Shown: one piece after another, positions 11,324-20,538 of the stretch
How positions within the stretch are numbered: the stretch's first letter is position 1
Layout of the letters: the number at the start of each line of letters is the position of its first letter
Assembly: GCF_002934605.1 (NCBI RefSeq)
Contig: NZ_PTJC01000005.1
Coordinates: 558,001-622,000, forward strand
Source of the DNA: Neolewinella xylanilytica
GTDB taxonomy: Bacteria > Bacteroidota > Bacteroidia > Chitinophagales > Saprospiraceae
Length of the DNA stretch: 64,000 nucleotides
Direction: 5' to 3'
Position numbers and translations under genes: made by a program
Notes under the pieces: model-generated
What the model was told of the DNA's origin: nothing
What the model saw: only the letters and a program-made list of their open reading frames with translations
Databases searched by the model: none

Positions 11324-12892
11324 TTATTCAAATAGAATCTTGCGGGTGAGGCTGCTTCCCGTGTCGGTAGCCATCCGGAGTACGTATATGCCGGAGGGCA
11401 AGCGACTGGGTCGGTTAAAGAGCAACAGCTCCTGCCTTCCGGTAACTTTAATTTCATTCACCAGTACCAGCCGGCCGGCTCCGTCGAAGAGCGAGTAGCG
11501 CATGGAGCCCGGTTTGGGGCTTTCCAGGGTGATGCGCACCTCTTCACGGGCGGGGTTCGGGAAGATCTGACCGATAAACCAGCCGTCATCCGTGGTTTCG
11601 CCGGCGCTGGCGCTGTTCAGCTTATCGTTACAGGTGTCGGCTACCGGTACGTACTGGAAGTCTTCGTGGAGGAGGTCCCGTACCTGGGAGGGCATCACGT
11701 TGAACCAGTCGACCAGGATGGAGCCGTATACGTCGCGGAAGTCGAACTGCATGGGCACGCCATCGGACTGACCGACGTCCTTGTGTACTTCCACGTTCTT
11801 GCCCAGTACGCCACCGTTGATGCAGCTTCCGAATAGGAACATGGGACCGGCGTCACCGTGGTCCGTTCCCATGCTGGCGTTGGGGCGGATACGCCGGCCG
11901 AACTCACTGAAAGTCAGGCCCATCACCCGCTCTTCGAGGCCTTGGGCCCGCAGGTCGCGCTGGAAATCGCCGATGGCACTGCTGAGCTCCCGCAGGAGGT
12001 GTGCGTGCTTACCATTGGTCGTGTCGTTGAGCACCTGCTGCGCGTGGGTATCGAAGCCGCTCATGTAAACGGTATAGACTTTGGTCTTCAGACCGCCCGC
12101 GATCATTCGGGCAACTTTCTGAAGCTGGGAGGCCAGGTGGTTGCCGGCCGAAGCGTATTCCACGGCGTTCTTTCCCTTGCGGGCCGCCTTTTCGATCACC
12201 TGGTTGTAGGCGTTGGTCTGGGTCATCGTCGTCCGGATGAATTCCAGTTCGTTACCGTAGCGGTCGTCCGGCAGACTCATCGTCATCAGCTCATTGAGCT
12301 GTTGGGTATTGGTGGGGTTAAGAACGGTCTGGGCCAGGTTGCCGGCGTGGCCTTCGCAGGTGGAGTGGGACACGTCGCCGATGGAAATAGCGGGAGGGTC
12401 AGGCTGTCCGGTCGTAGGGTAACCCACCGGGAACCCGGGGTACTGGGTTTCCAGGTATCGGCCGATCCATCCGGTAGGCTCGAAAACCTCGGAAGACGAT
12501 CCGGAGGTCCAGATGTCCGTTGACCGAAAGTGGCTGCGTACCGGATTGGGATAACCGACGCTCTGCACGACCTTTAGGCGGTCATCCTTGAACAGGCTCT
12601 GCATGTCGGTCATCGAGGGATGGAGGGCCACCTTATCCGTCAGTTTGAGCACCTTACTCTCGTCGATGGTAAACTGCTTCCGTACGGAATGTAGGGTGTC
12701 GTACTGGTCGATCGGGATAACCGTATTCAGGCCATCGTTGCCGCCGAAGAGGTGAATAATCACCAGTACCCGGTCGGAATCGGGAGCGATAAGATTCGTA
12801 AAGCGGTTCACACCACCACGGGCACCCGTGATTGGCATAAGCGCAGGAATGGTAAGCGCCGCGGCGCCTTGGAGGAAATTTCTTCTTTTCAT
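11324..12892 (-). CDS. DUF1501 secreted protein with T9SS sorting domain
   Basis: A 522-residue protein. The N-terminus KRRNFLQGAAAL looks like a twin-arginine signal, as is usual for DUF1501. The DUF1501 domain begins with HLFGGNDGLNTV and contains a metal-enzyme-like core (SEFGRR, TDHGDAGP) related to alkaline-phosphatase/sulfatase folds. The last 80 residues form a T9SS type A sorting domain (IFPNPAREEV ... GIYVLRM ... RKILFE), so it should be moved to or across the outer membrane. Its partner DUF1800 gene ends 11 nt upstream, and the pair is widely conserved. The biochemical function of the family is not established. Confidence 0.9.
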   Translation of the reverse strand: MKRRNFLQGAAALTIPALMPITGARGGVNRFTNLIAPDSDRVLVIIHLFGGNDGLNTVIPIDQYDTLHSVRKQFTIDESKVLKLTDKVALHPSMTDMQSLFKDDRLKVVQSVGYPNPVRSHFRSTDIWTSGSSSEVFEPTGWIGRYLETQYPGFPVGYPTTGQPDPPAISIGDVSHSTCEGHAGNLAQTVLNPTNTQQLNELMTMSLPDDRYGNELEFIRTTMTQTNAYNQVIEKAARKGKNAVEYASAGNHLASQLQKVARMIAGGLKTKVYTVYMSGFDTHAQQVLNDTTNGKHAHLLRELSSAIGDFQRDLRAQGLEERVMGLTFSEFGRRIRPNASMGTDHGDAGPMFLFGSCINGGVLGKNVEVHKDVGQSDGVPMQFDFRDVYGSILVDWFNVMPSQVRDLLHEDFQYVPVADTCNDKLNSASAGETTDDGWFIGQIFPNPAREEVRITLESPKPGSMRYSLFDGAGRLVLVNEIKVTGRQELLLFNRPSRLPSGIYVLRMATDTGSSLTRKILFE

Positions 12893-12903
12893 GAGATCTT
12901 GGA

Positions 12904-14481
12904 TTATTGGAGTTGAAATTCAGCCATGCCGAAGAACTTCTCGAAGAAGTCATACAGCCGGTCTTCGATGGGGCGCACGTAGGAATTGTTGTTCGGGTGA
13001 GCCAGGTAACCAGTCATTTCGGTCGACCATACCATCTCGGAAGATCCCTGAAGAAGCCAGGATTTAAGTTTTAAGAACTGCTGATCGCTAATCGCGCGCG
13101 GCAGGAAAATCAAGATGAACTCTTTCACCACCTCGTTGATGTCGTGGGGATTGGAGAAGCTCTTCATGAACGTGTGCAGGTCCAAAGGCAGGAGGTTATT
13201 GTCGACGCTGAAGTTGCGTCCGGTAACCTTCTTGACTACCCAGTACCGCTGTTGCATCAAGGCCGGGCTGATCCAGTGGCGGTGATATTGCGGACCGTCG
13301 TAGTAGGCCTTCCAGCCGGAAATCGTCGGTGGCTGTTGGAAGTCGAGCTGGAGCGAATGACAGTCACCCGAGTAGTTCTCGCCCATCTCGTAGCGGAAGC
13401 GCAGGTCGATCCAGTCCAGGTGTTTGTACTCATTGAAGGGCCGTAGGCAACTCATGAGTAAGTCGATCGGATTTTTGATCACGCATCCACGCAAGGTGGA
13501 CTGGTAAAAGAATTCCGAGCCGAACAGCTCCCGCAGGACGGGCCTGATTTCGTAGTTGTTAGCCAGGAGGGTCTGGGCCAGCGGCCGGATGACGTCATTT
13601 TCTATCTCATCGGTGATGGTATAGTCTACGAAGTACCGGTACAACCTCCGACAGAAATGCAGGGCGGTATTTTCACTCTTCAGGAGAATATTGATGACGA
13701 CCTTGTACTCGTCAGCACCGCCATTGCGAATTACCTGGTTGCCGAAGTGGTAGCTCAACTGCTTGTCACCCGTGTCATGGCGGCTAGCTTCGAATTTGGC
13801 GGCAACCGGAATCTCCTGGTCACTAAACCGGAAATCGAGGTTGACCCATCCGGTAAGTGCCCGGGCCAGGGAGACAACGTCCTTCTCGGTGAAGGTGCTG
13901 TAGTCGCCTTTCGCAATGAGCTCCCCCTTACCTACGGTAAAGAGCTCCATGAGCTCCCGGGCGTAGTTCTCGTTCGGGTTATCCTTATGGTTGAGCGCAC
14001 CATCGAGGCAGGAAAGCATCTGGGGTTCCACAGTAATCCGCTCCAGCATCGTGCGGAAGTTACCGAGCGCCAGGTCTTGATAAAGCTTGACATACTCGTA
14101 AACGGACCGCGCATCGCCATGCTCACCGTGAACCGCGAAGAAATTGATCCAGAAAAAGACCATCCGATCCCGGATGGTGGTCTTCTCCTCGAGCAACATG
14201 GTATTGTAGAACCAGGAACGGAAGGAAAGATTGCGATACTTTGAGCCACCGATGTAGGGCGTATTCACCCAGGTTTTGCCCAGCTTGACGGCCGGATCGT
14301 GGCCCTCGCGGTATTTGACGGGGGGGGCGGGTACCTCGTAGTCGCCCAGAACAATGTCCAGGGTCTTTTCAAGGCCATCTTTTACGGCTTTGTTGATCTC
14401 GTCAATACGAGGACCATACGTGGTACGCCGGAGCAGGTGGGCGGCTGTTTCGCGATCCCACGGGCCGGAATACCGGGGCAT
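12904..14481 (-). CDS. DUF1800 family protein
   Basis: A 525-residue protein starting MPRYSGPWDRETAAHLLRR, the usual DUF1800 opening. The body has the family features WINFFAVHG, LSCLDG...NENYARELMELFTVG and LARALTGW. No signal peptide or sorting domain is visible. The ATG at 14481 was chosen because the family N-terminus begins there; a TTG at 14526 would add 15 residues. It is the first gene of a two-gene operon with DUF1501. Function is unknown; the pair has been noted widely in bacteria as co-occurring surface or secreted proteins. Confidence 0.88.
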   Translation of the reverse strand: MPRYSGPWDRETAAHLLRRTTYGPRIDEINKAVKDGLEKTLDIVLGDYEVPAPPVKYREGHDPAVKLGKTWVNTPYIGGSKYRNLSFRSWFYNTMLLEEKTTIRDRMVFFWINFFAVHGEHGDARSVYEYVKLYQDLALGNFRTMLERITVEPQMLSCLDGALNHKDNPNENYARELMELFTVGKGELIAKGDYSTFTEKDVVSLARALTGWVNLDFRFSDQEIPVAAKFEASRHDTGDKQLSYHFGNQVIRNGGADEYKVVINILLKSENTALHFCRRLYRYFVDYTITDEIENDVIRPLAQTLLANNYEIRPVLRELFGSEFFYQSTLRGCVIKNPIDLLMSCLRPFNEYKHLDWIDLRFRYEMGENYSGDCHSLQLDFQQPPTISGWKAYYDGPQYHRHWISPALMQQRYWVVKKVTGRNFSVDNNLLPLDLHTFMKSFSNPHDINEVVKEFILIFLPRAISDQQFLKLKSWLLQGSSEMVWSTEMTGYLAHPNNNSYVRPIEDRLYDFFEKFFGMAEFQLQ

Positions 14482-14885
14482 GGATGCGACAGCAGCGGGA
14501 GACTGTGTAATAGACTGGTCAGACAAATCACGGGTATTTTAAGACAAGGAACAATCAGGTGAGGCCCGTACAGCTTACGCCGTAAGGATCTAATCAAGAG
14601 TGTCATGCAAATTGGAATACCGTGATTAAGGCAACGTCACAGCTTAGTGTGTCTCGAAGCGGCAGCAAAACTAAAGGTGAATTGGTGAACGTGCAAACTA
14701 TTCGCTCGCAAATTCAAAAACTCGGGTGTTTTAACATAAACAAACCGTGCACGATGGACCCCGGAAACGAGCTTCCGGGGCGTCCCTGCCGCAGGAGCTT
14801 CATCGGCATTTGTATGGTTAACCCGAAAAGGGTGGTGCTTATTTTTGAACCGGCCGAACTTTTTACTTTCAATCGGTATGCCGGC
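14482..14885 (-). other. Intergenic region between gmd and the DUF1800 gene
   Basis: About 400 bp without a supported gene. It contains the promoter at 14666-14697 and an 8-bp hairpin (CCCCGGAA 14759-14766 paired with 14773-14780) that could end the gmd transcript, although no T-run follows directly. Nothing else is recognised. Confidence 0.5.
14666..14697 (-). promoter_or_regulatory. Bacteroidota promoter for the DUF1800-DUF1501 operon
   Basis: On the minus strand TTTG (14697-14694), a 20-nt spacer and TAGTTTTG (14673-14666) match the -33/-7 consensus TTTG-N20-TAnnTTTG. The leader to the chosen ATG would be about 180 nt, or about 140 nt to the TTG alternative. Confidence 0.65.
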
Positions 14886-16001
14886 CTATTCGTACTGGTT
14901 GCGGATCTCGAAACCTTCGCGTTTCAACAGTTGATCCCGGCGGAAAAGCTCTACGTCGGCCCGAACCATCTCGGAACACATCGCGGCCAGGTCGTACTTG
15001 TGCTTCCAACCTAATTTGGTTTGTGCTTTGGTAGGGTCGCCGAGCAGCAGCTCCACTTCCGTTGGACGGAAATACCGTGGATCGACCGATACCACCGTGG
15101 TACCTACCGCCAGGGGGAAATTCGCATCCTGTACGGCAGCTACGACACCGACTTCATCGACGCCTTCTCCGCGGAACTCGAGCTCAACCCCCACTTCGCG
15201 GAAGGACATCCGGACGAAGTCGCGTACCCGCGTAGTAACGCCGGTCGCCAGGACGAAATCTTCCGGTTCGTCGTGTTGAAGAATGCGCCACATTCCCTCA
15301 ACGTAGTCGCGGGCGTGGCCCCAGTCACGTTGCGCATCCAGGTTGCCGAGGTACAACTGGTCCTGAAGACCGAGGGAAATCTTCGCTACCGCCCGGGTGA
15401 TTTTGCGGGTCACGAAGGTCTCTCCCCGTAGCGGACTCTCGTGGTTGAACAGAATACCGTTACAGGCAAACATCCCGTATGCCTCCCGGTAGTTCACCGT
15501 GATCCAGTACGCGTACATTTTGGCAACGGCGTAGGGCGAACGGGGATAGAAGGGCGTTTTTTCCGATTGGGGGACCTCCTGTACAAGACCGTACAGCTCG
15601 GAAGTGGAAGCCTGGTAGAATCGGGTTTTTTCCGTAAGCCCCAGCAGCCGGATGGCTTCCAACAACCGCAGCGTACCGATACCATCGGCATCGGCCGCGT
15701 ATTCCGGCATGTCGAAACTTACCTTCACATGGCTCATGGCCGCCAGGTTGTAGATCTCGTCTGGCTGTATTTCCTGGACGATACGGACCAGGTTAGTGGA
15801 ATCGGTGAGGTCACCGTAGTGCAGGATCAGGTTCCGGTCGGAAACGTGCGGATCCTGGTAGAGGTGATCGATGCGATCGGTGTTGAATTGCGAGGCACGA
15901 CGCTTGATACCGTGGACTTCGTATCCTTTGCTGAGCAAAAGCTCGGTAAGATAAGCTCCATCCTGGCCGGTGACGCCGGTGATAAGGGCAACTTTAGACA
16001 T
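14886..16001 (-). CDS. gmd: GDP-mannose 4,6-dehydratase
   Basis: A 371-residue extended SDR that converts GDP-mannose to GDP-4-keto-6-deoxymannose, the first step to GDP-fucose. Motifs: [11 protein letters not shown] (NADP-binding), [18 protein letters not shown], catalytic TSELYG and [12 protein letters not shown] (Tyr/Lys), then [19 protein letters not shown] and [13 protein letters not shown]. These are diagnostic for Gmd. It follows a glycosyltransferase gene by 23 nt and is the last gene of the main EPS run. Fcl is about 6 kb further on. Confidence 0.97.
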   Translation of the reverse strand: MSKVALITGVTGQDGAYLTELLLSKGYEVHGIKRRASQFNTDRIDHLYQDPHVSDRNLILHYGDLTDSTNLVRIVQEIQPDEIYNLAAMSHVKVSFDMPEYAADADGIGTLRLLEAIRLLGLTEKTRFYQASTSELYGLVQEVPQSEKTPFYPRSPYAVAKMYAYWITVNYREAYGMFACNGILFNHESPLRGETFVTRKITRAVAKISLGLQDQLYLGNLDAQRDWGHARDYVEGMWRILQHDEPEDFVLATGVTTRVRDFVRMSFREVGVELEFRGEGVDEVGVVAAVQDANFPLAVGTTVVSVDPRYFRPTEVELLLGDPTKAQTKLGWKHKYDLAAMCSEMVRADVELFRRDQLLKREGFEIRNQYE

Positions 16002-16024
16002 AAAAGGTTTCTTCAGGGTGTAAA

Positions 16025-17152
16025 TCAGTTCTTCGCGAGGAGGCGGTCGAACAGGGAAATGTATTGGTCAATTAAGTCGTCTTCACTGAACGCACGAAGC
16101 CGTACCTCAGCATTTTTGCGGTGTGTTTTCTGCAGGTCCTCATCTTCTACCAGTCGCTGCATGGCATCGGCCAGTGCTGCGCTGTCGTTGTTTGGAAAAG
16201 TCAGACCGGCATCGGCCACGATCTCGGAGAGGGCTCCGTCTCGCGAAACAATCACATTTTTGCCCGCGGCCAGGATTTCCGAAGCGGCACCGCCAAACGG
16301 TTCCTCCCAAGTGGAGGGGAGCACCGCGATCTTGCAGGCTTTCATCTGATCGACCAATGCCTGTTTGGTAAGCATCCCGGTGAAGGTCACGAAGGCGTTT
16401 TGGACGGCGCTATGTACCATTTTTTCCAGGCGCGGACGTTCCGGTCCGTCTCCGATGATACAAAGGCGGTAGCGGTTATCGGAACGCTCCTGAACCGTCG
16501 TAAAGGCGTCGATGAGTAAATTTACGCCCTTCTCCGTAACCAACCGGCCCAGGAAGAAGAAATCATAATCGTATACTCCGCTTTCGTTGCGGCCACCAAC
16601 GAATTTGGAAATGGGGAACGGGTTATGGATACGTACCTGGTTCGGCAGGGGGTGGCGACGCTTCATCCAGTCCGATATGGCGATGTTGGCGGCGACGAAC
16701 CGTTTGGCAAAGGTTCTTAGCGCGGCAACCTTTACGATCCCCCGCAACGTGGCGGGTAGCTTACCGTTTTTCAGGTGGAAAAGGAAGGAGGGAAAGGGCC
16801 GGAGTGGCGCGATCTTGCCGTCGTACCAGCCCGCTCCATCGATACAGGCGACCTGGTAGCCCGTATGCCGCATGACCATCGGCTTACCGGTTAACATGGC
16901 GTAAGGTGCGGCGTATAAGCTGGCCCCGTTGGAAAAGATCAGGTCGGTTTGCTTCGCCAAGCGGTAAAATTCACGGAAGGAGGGCTGCCGAACTATGCGG
17001 TAGTCCTCGTCGTCCGTTCCCGCGTAGGGTATCGGCGTGACCAGCGTGACCTCGTGCCCCCGCTCGGTGAAGTGGACGGCAAAGTTGTTCGCAAGGGTTT
17101 CCATACCTCCCACCATCGGTTTAAAAACCGGGGTGGAGATCAGTATCTTCAT
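16025..17152 (-). CDS. Glycosyltransferase family 4
   Basis: A 375-residue GT-B enzyme. The N-terminal acceptor domain opens with [17 protein letters not shown], with the glycine-rich loop. The C-terminal GT4 domain has [15 protein letters not shown] and the E-x7-E donor-binding region [15 protein letters not shown]. It probably adds one sugar to the lipid-linked EPS repeat on the cytoplasmic face. An 82-bp gap holding a strong hairpin separates it from the upstream initiating transferase gene. Donor and acceptor cannot be deduced. Confidence 0.88.
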   Translation of the reverse strand: MKILISTPVFKPMVGGMETLANNFAVHFTERGHEVTLVTPIPYAGTDDEDYRIVRQPSFREFYRLAKQTDLIFSNGASLYAAPYAMLTGKPMVMRHTGYQVACIDGAGWYDGKIAPLRPFPSFLFHLKNGKLPATLRGIVKVAALRTFAKRFVAANIAISDWMKRRHPLPNQVRIHNPFPISKFVGGRNESGVYDYDFFFLGRLVTEKGVNLLIDAFTTVQERSDNRYRLCIIGDGPERPRLEKMVHSAVQNAFVTFTGMLTKQALVDQMKACKIAVLPSTWEEPFGGAASEILAAGKNVIVSRDGALSEIVADAGLTFPNNDSAALADAMQRLVEDEDLQKTHRKNAEVRLRAFSEDDLIDQYISLFDRLLAKN

Positions 17153-17171
17153 AGGATAGGGTTGTACGGGA

Positions 17172-17199
17172 GCACCCGTGCTGAGTCCAGCACGGGTGC
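17172..17199 (-). other. Intercistronic hairpin within the EPS operon
   Basis: A perfect 12-bp inverted repeat, GCACCCGTGCTG (17172-17183) and CAGCACGGGTGC (17188-17199), with a 4-nt loop. There is no T-run in the direction of the operon, so it is more likely an mRNA-processing or stability element, or a partial terminator, than a full stop. Confidence 0.55.
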
Positions 17200-17234
17200 G
17201 ATTTTAAGTAGGTAGTAGAGCACGTAAGAATGCG

Positions 17235-18656
17235 CTACAGTGCGTTCTCTTCCCCCTTGATGAAGGCATTGTAGGCGGTCATAATGACGCAGCGAATATC
17301 CATCAGGATAGACCAGTTCTCCAGGTACCACACATCGTATTCTACCCGCTTTTCCATTTTCCATACCTCGTCGGTCGGGCCACGGTAACCGTTGATCTGG
17401 GCCAGGCCGGTAACGCCGGGCTTCACCTTGTGGCGGATCATAAACTTGTCGATCAGGCGGGAATACTCCTCCGTGTGCTTCAGCATGTGGGGGCGGGGTC
17501 CTACCACGGACATCTCTCCGGTAAATACGTTGATGAATTGGGGGAATTCGTCGAGGCTGGTTTTCCGCAGGAAGGCACCGACCTTGGTAATGCGATCGTC
17601 ACCCTTCGTGGCCTGCTTTTCGTCCGAACGTTCGTTAATCCGCATCGACCGGAATTTCCACATCCGGAAAACATTGTTGAGGTAGCCGGTACGTTCCTGG
17701 CGGAAGAAAATGGGCCCCGGATCTTCCAGGTAAATGGCGATCGCAACGATGGGCATCAGGATCGGGAAGATGAACAGGATCACCAGCGAACTGACTACCA
17801 GGTCGAATACCCGCTTCATGATCTTGTTCCGCAGGGAGGTAAGGGGCTCCTCCTTCAGCGTCAGCATGCTGAGGTCACCGAGCTGCTGGCTTTTGTACGT
17901 ACGCGGGAACAGTGTGGTTTCCCGGGGAGCCACTTCCACGTCGATGAACTGCATTTCGCAGATTCGCATGATCTCCTTCTCCTGTTCAAGGGTGAGGTCG
18001 CTGTAGAAAAAGATCAGCTTGTCGATATTCGGCTGTCCTTCCAGGTACGCTTTCAGGTCGAGGTAGCCACCAATGTTGTTAACGTTGGCGTGAGGGGTAT
18101 TGCCGAAGCGCCCCACCAATTCCGCGCTTCCGGGAAAGCAATAATCGAAGGCCTTGAACAGCTGCTGGAGGTTTTCCGCTTTACCGCCAACAATGACGTA
18201 TCGGAATTTCTCGAAGGGGCTTTCCTCCCGTAACCGGTGAAATACCCGGCCCGTGGAAACGAGCACCAGCGCCAGGCCGTGGGCGAGGAGGATGAACGGC
18301 GTATGGGGTGCCTCCCGCAGTACGTTGTAATAGAACAGGGAGGTGAAGGCTAGTAAGAAGACGAGGATCTTGAAAACCTTCGAGAGCTGCTGCTCCATTC
18401 TTACCCGCTCGTACCATCGGTAAGCGTTGAAGTAAACGCATAACCAACCCCACGCAATGTTGACGAACACGACCAGTGCGAAGTTCCGTCCCGTAATCGC
18501 GGAACTATAGTCGAAAACCCCATAGGTAATCAAGCTCGCCAGAAAAAACGAAAGGTTGATAAGAATAAAGTCCGTCGCTATCAAGTCATAGCGGTGCGGC
18601 GTCGACCGCATGACCCGCGTATGCGGAGCAGCGGCTAACTGGGATGAGAGTTCCAT
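17235..18656 (-). CDS. Polyprenyl glycosylphosphotransferase (WcaJ-type)
   Basis: A 473-residue membrane enzyme that starts EPS repeat synthesis by moving a sugar-1-phosphate to undecaprenyl phosphate. Four N-terminal transmembrane helices and a CoA-binding-like middle domain (YVIVGGKAENLQQ) precede a re-entrant helix (VFDLVVSSLVILFIFPILMP). The C-terminal catalytic domain carries LEDPGPIFFRQERTG, MWKFRSMR, KTSLDEFPQFINV, SVVGPRPH and KPGVTGLAQINGYRG. The first sugar is probably glucose or galactose, judged by family only. Its start overlaps the end of the upstream WcaI-like gene by 22 nt; a later ATG at 18611 is possible. Confidence 0.93.
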   Translation of the reverse strand: MELSSQLAAAPHTRVMRSTPHRYDLIATDFILINLSFFLASLITYGVFDYSSAITGRNFALVVFVNIAWGWLCVYFNAYRWYERVRMEQQLSKVFKILVFLLAFTSLFYYNVLREAPHTPFILLAHGLALVLVSTGRVFHRLREESPFEKFRYVIVGGKAENLQQLFKAFDYCFPGSAELVGRFGNTPHANVNNIGGYLDLKAYLEGQPNIDKLIFFYSDLTLEQEKEIMRICEMQFIDVEVAPRETTLFPRTYKSQQLGDLSMLTLKEEPLTSLRNKIMKRVFDLVVSSLVILFIFPILMPIVAIAIYLEDPGPIFFRQERTGYLNNVFRMWKFRSMRINERSDEKQATKGDDRITKVGAFLRKTSLDEFPQFINVFTGEMSVVGPRPHMLKHTEEYSRLIDKFMIRHKVKPGVTGLAQINGYRGPTDEVWKMEKRVEYDVWYLENWSILMDIRCVIMTAYNAFIKGEENAL

Positions 18657-19888
18657 GAATTGTGTTGTTTAGTGTTCAATGCCAAAATCTGTCGAAAATC
18701 CAAAAGAATATTCTGCTTATTTAATCTTTGCGCGGCAAAGGTGAGGGCTCCGCTGGCCTCGTCGGCCCGCTGGCCGGCTAATATTTCTCGCAACCCTACT
18801 TCCAGGGCATCTACGTCTTCGGGAGCTACTAAGGTTCCCAGTCGGTGCTCAATTACTTGATCGTACAAAGTTGTTCCTTGTTCGGCTGTAATTAATGCAT
18901 GTCCGCCGACGGCCAGTATGTTGGTCAGTTTGGAGGGCATAACCAGATCCGCCGCCGCTTTCTTCTGCAGCACGAGATGAACGTCCGCGGCGGCAAGGGT
19001 GGAAGCCAGTTCCGAAAGGGGCTGTAGCGGTTTGAAACTCAGGTTAGGCAAATTCCGCTCCCGGGCTTCGGCCACGAGGCGCGCTTTCGCGCCCCCTTCC
19101 CCAATAATAAGGAAGTTTAACCTGGGTACGTCACGCATTCGATCGGCTAGCTCGATAATATTTTCCAATCCTTGCTTTTCGCCCAGGTTACCGGCGTATA
19201 GTATAAGTCGATCGTCGTCGGCAATGTTCCATTTGCTGCGGGCCGATTGGGCACGCGCTACCGGAAAAACCAAGTCGCCGTCTACCCAATTAGGGAAAAG
19301 GACGATCTCGGCGGCGGGGATGCCCTTTCGGGAAACCCGGTTCAACATTCCCTGGCTGATGGTGGACACCTTCGAAACCCGGCGGAGGAGCCACGCCTCG
19401 GCCCGCTCGAGGAAACGGAGCAACCCCTGCTGTTTGATGATTCCCAGGTCTCGGGCCGCATCCACCTGCAGGTCCTGAATGTGGTACACCACGGGCGTAC
19501 CCTTCAGCCATTTATGAATGATAGCGGGAAACCCGAGGTGAAAGGGTGGGCTGATGCAGATGATCTGATCGTAACTACGGAAATAGCGGGGGATCCAGTA
19601 GCGCATCGAACTGATGACGAAGCTAAACTCGTGCAGGATGCGGCGCAGCCCCGTAACCACTTTGGGTACGTAAAGCGGACAACGGTGAACCGTCACGCCC
19701 TCGAGTTCCTCGGTGTGAAAACCCCGGTCATAACCCTCCTTGATTTGCCACTGCGGGTAGTACGGCGGTGCCGTAATGACCTCCACATCGTCGCCGGCGG
19801 CGGCAAAGAAAGCCGCCATTTCGCCGGTGTACTTCCCGATGCCAGTCAGTTCCGGGGCGTAGTTTATGCCGTAAATCAGTATTCTCAC
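18635..19888 (-). CDS. WcaI-like glycosyltransferase (GT4)
   Basis: A 417-residue GT-B enzyme resembling colanic-acid WcaI. The N-terminal motif YGINYAPELTGIGKYTGEM and ITAPPYYPQW are characteristic. The C-terminal domain has YAGNLGEKQGLENI and a weakly conserved ...DLVMPSKLTNILAVGG. No ATG is available: a GTG at 19888 places VRILIYGINY at the start, as in homologues, and a TTG at 19897 is the alternative. It lies 74 nt after the acetyltransferase gene and overlaps the next gene. Confidence 0.85.
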   Translation of the reverse strand: MRILIYGINYAPELTGIGKYTGEMAAFFAAAGDDVEVITAPPYYPQWQIKEGYDRGFHTEELEGVTVHRCPLYVPKVVTGLRRILHEFSFVISSMRYWIPRYFRSYDQIICISPPFHLGFPAIIHKWLKGTPVVYHIQDLQVDAARDLGIIKQQGLLRFLERAEAWLLRRVSKVSTISQGMLNRVSRKGIPAAEIVLFPNWVDGDLVFPVARAQSARSKWNIADDDRLILYAGNLGEKQGLENIIELADRMRDVPRLNFLIIGEGGAKARLVAEARERNLPNLSFKPLQPLSELASTLAAADVHLVLQKKAAADLVMPSKLTNILAVGGHALITAEQGTTLYDQVIEHRLGTLVAPEDVDALEVGLREILAGQRADEASGALTFAAQRLNKQNILLDFRQILALNTKQHNSWNSHPS

Positions 19889-19962
19889 GTCGTTCAAGCG
19901 CCCGGAATATACCGGATCGTTTTTTGTAAGCCAGCCAAACGGGCTCGGTTGGGGTTATGGTT

Positions 19963-20538
19963 TCAATACGCTACCGGGGAAGCACCGGCCTTTCTGTCTT
20001 TGATCACTCTAGCCGGAGAACCCATGCAAATTTTTCCGGCCGGCAAATCTTTAAAAACGGACGATCTGGCACCAACTAGTGTTCCCCGACCGATCCGTAC
20101 TCCCGGAGCAACGTAAACGTCCGTGGCGATCCAACACTCCGGCTCTATAATAATAGGCTTGCTGAAAATGGTAAAGTCGATCGCCTTCGGGTCGTGGCTA
20201 CCGGTGCAAAGATAAGTCTTTTGGGAGACTACCACGTCGTTTCCAATCTCAATGGGGCCCAGGCTGTACAGCACCACGTCGTCACCGATCCAGGCGTGGT
20301 CGCCGATGGACACCTTCCACGGAAACTGGGTGCGCACCGTAGGACGGATGATGGCGCCCCGCCCCACGCTGGCTCCGAATTGCCGGAGCAGCCACCGACG
20401 CCATCCGTACAAAAACTGAGGAGAGGGGCGAAAGAGCAAGGCCTCTACGATCCACCAAAGCTGCACGTACCAGCCCGGCCGGCCCCGGAAGTCATCCGGG
20501 AGGCGAAAGATCTCCAGGTTTTGGTATTGGGACTGCAT
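19963..20538 (-). CDS. WcaF-like sugar O-acetyltransferase
   Basis: A 191-residue left-handed beta-helix (hexapeptide repeat) acyltransferase. Repeats of the [LIV]-G-x4 type run through VSIGDHAWIGDDVVL, IEIGNDVVV and VRIGRGTLVGA. The catalytic His is in the loop CTGSHDPKA. The N-terminal LPDDFRGRPGWYVQLWW matches WcaF/colanic acid acetyltransferases. It probably acetylates an EPS sugar using acetyl-CoA. The ATG shares one base with the TGA of the preceding GT2 gene (TGATG), indicating coupled translation. Confidence 0.9.
   Translation of the reverse strand: MQSQYQNLEIFRLPDDFRGRPGWYVQLWWIVEALLFRPSPQFLYGWRRWLLRQFGASVGRGAIIRPTVRTQFPWKVSIGDHAWIGDDVVLYSLGPIEIGNDVVVSQKTYLCTGSHDPKAIDFTIFSKPIIIEPECWIATDVYVAPGVRIGRGTLVGARSSVFKDLPAGKICMGSPARVIKDRKAGASPVAY

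Noticed and set aside
14759-14780. Hairpin after gmd as an intrinsic terminator
   Set aside because: The stem is only 8 bp and no T-run follows directly; kept only as a note in the intergenic entry.
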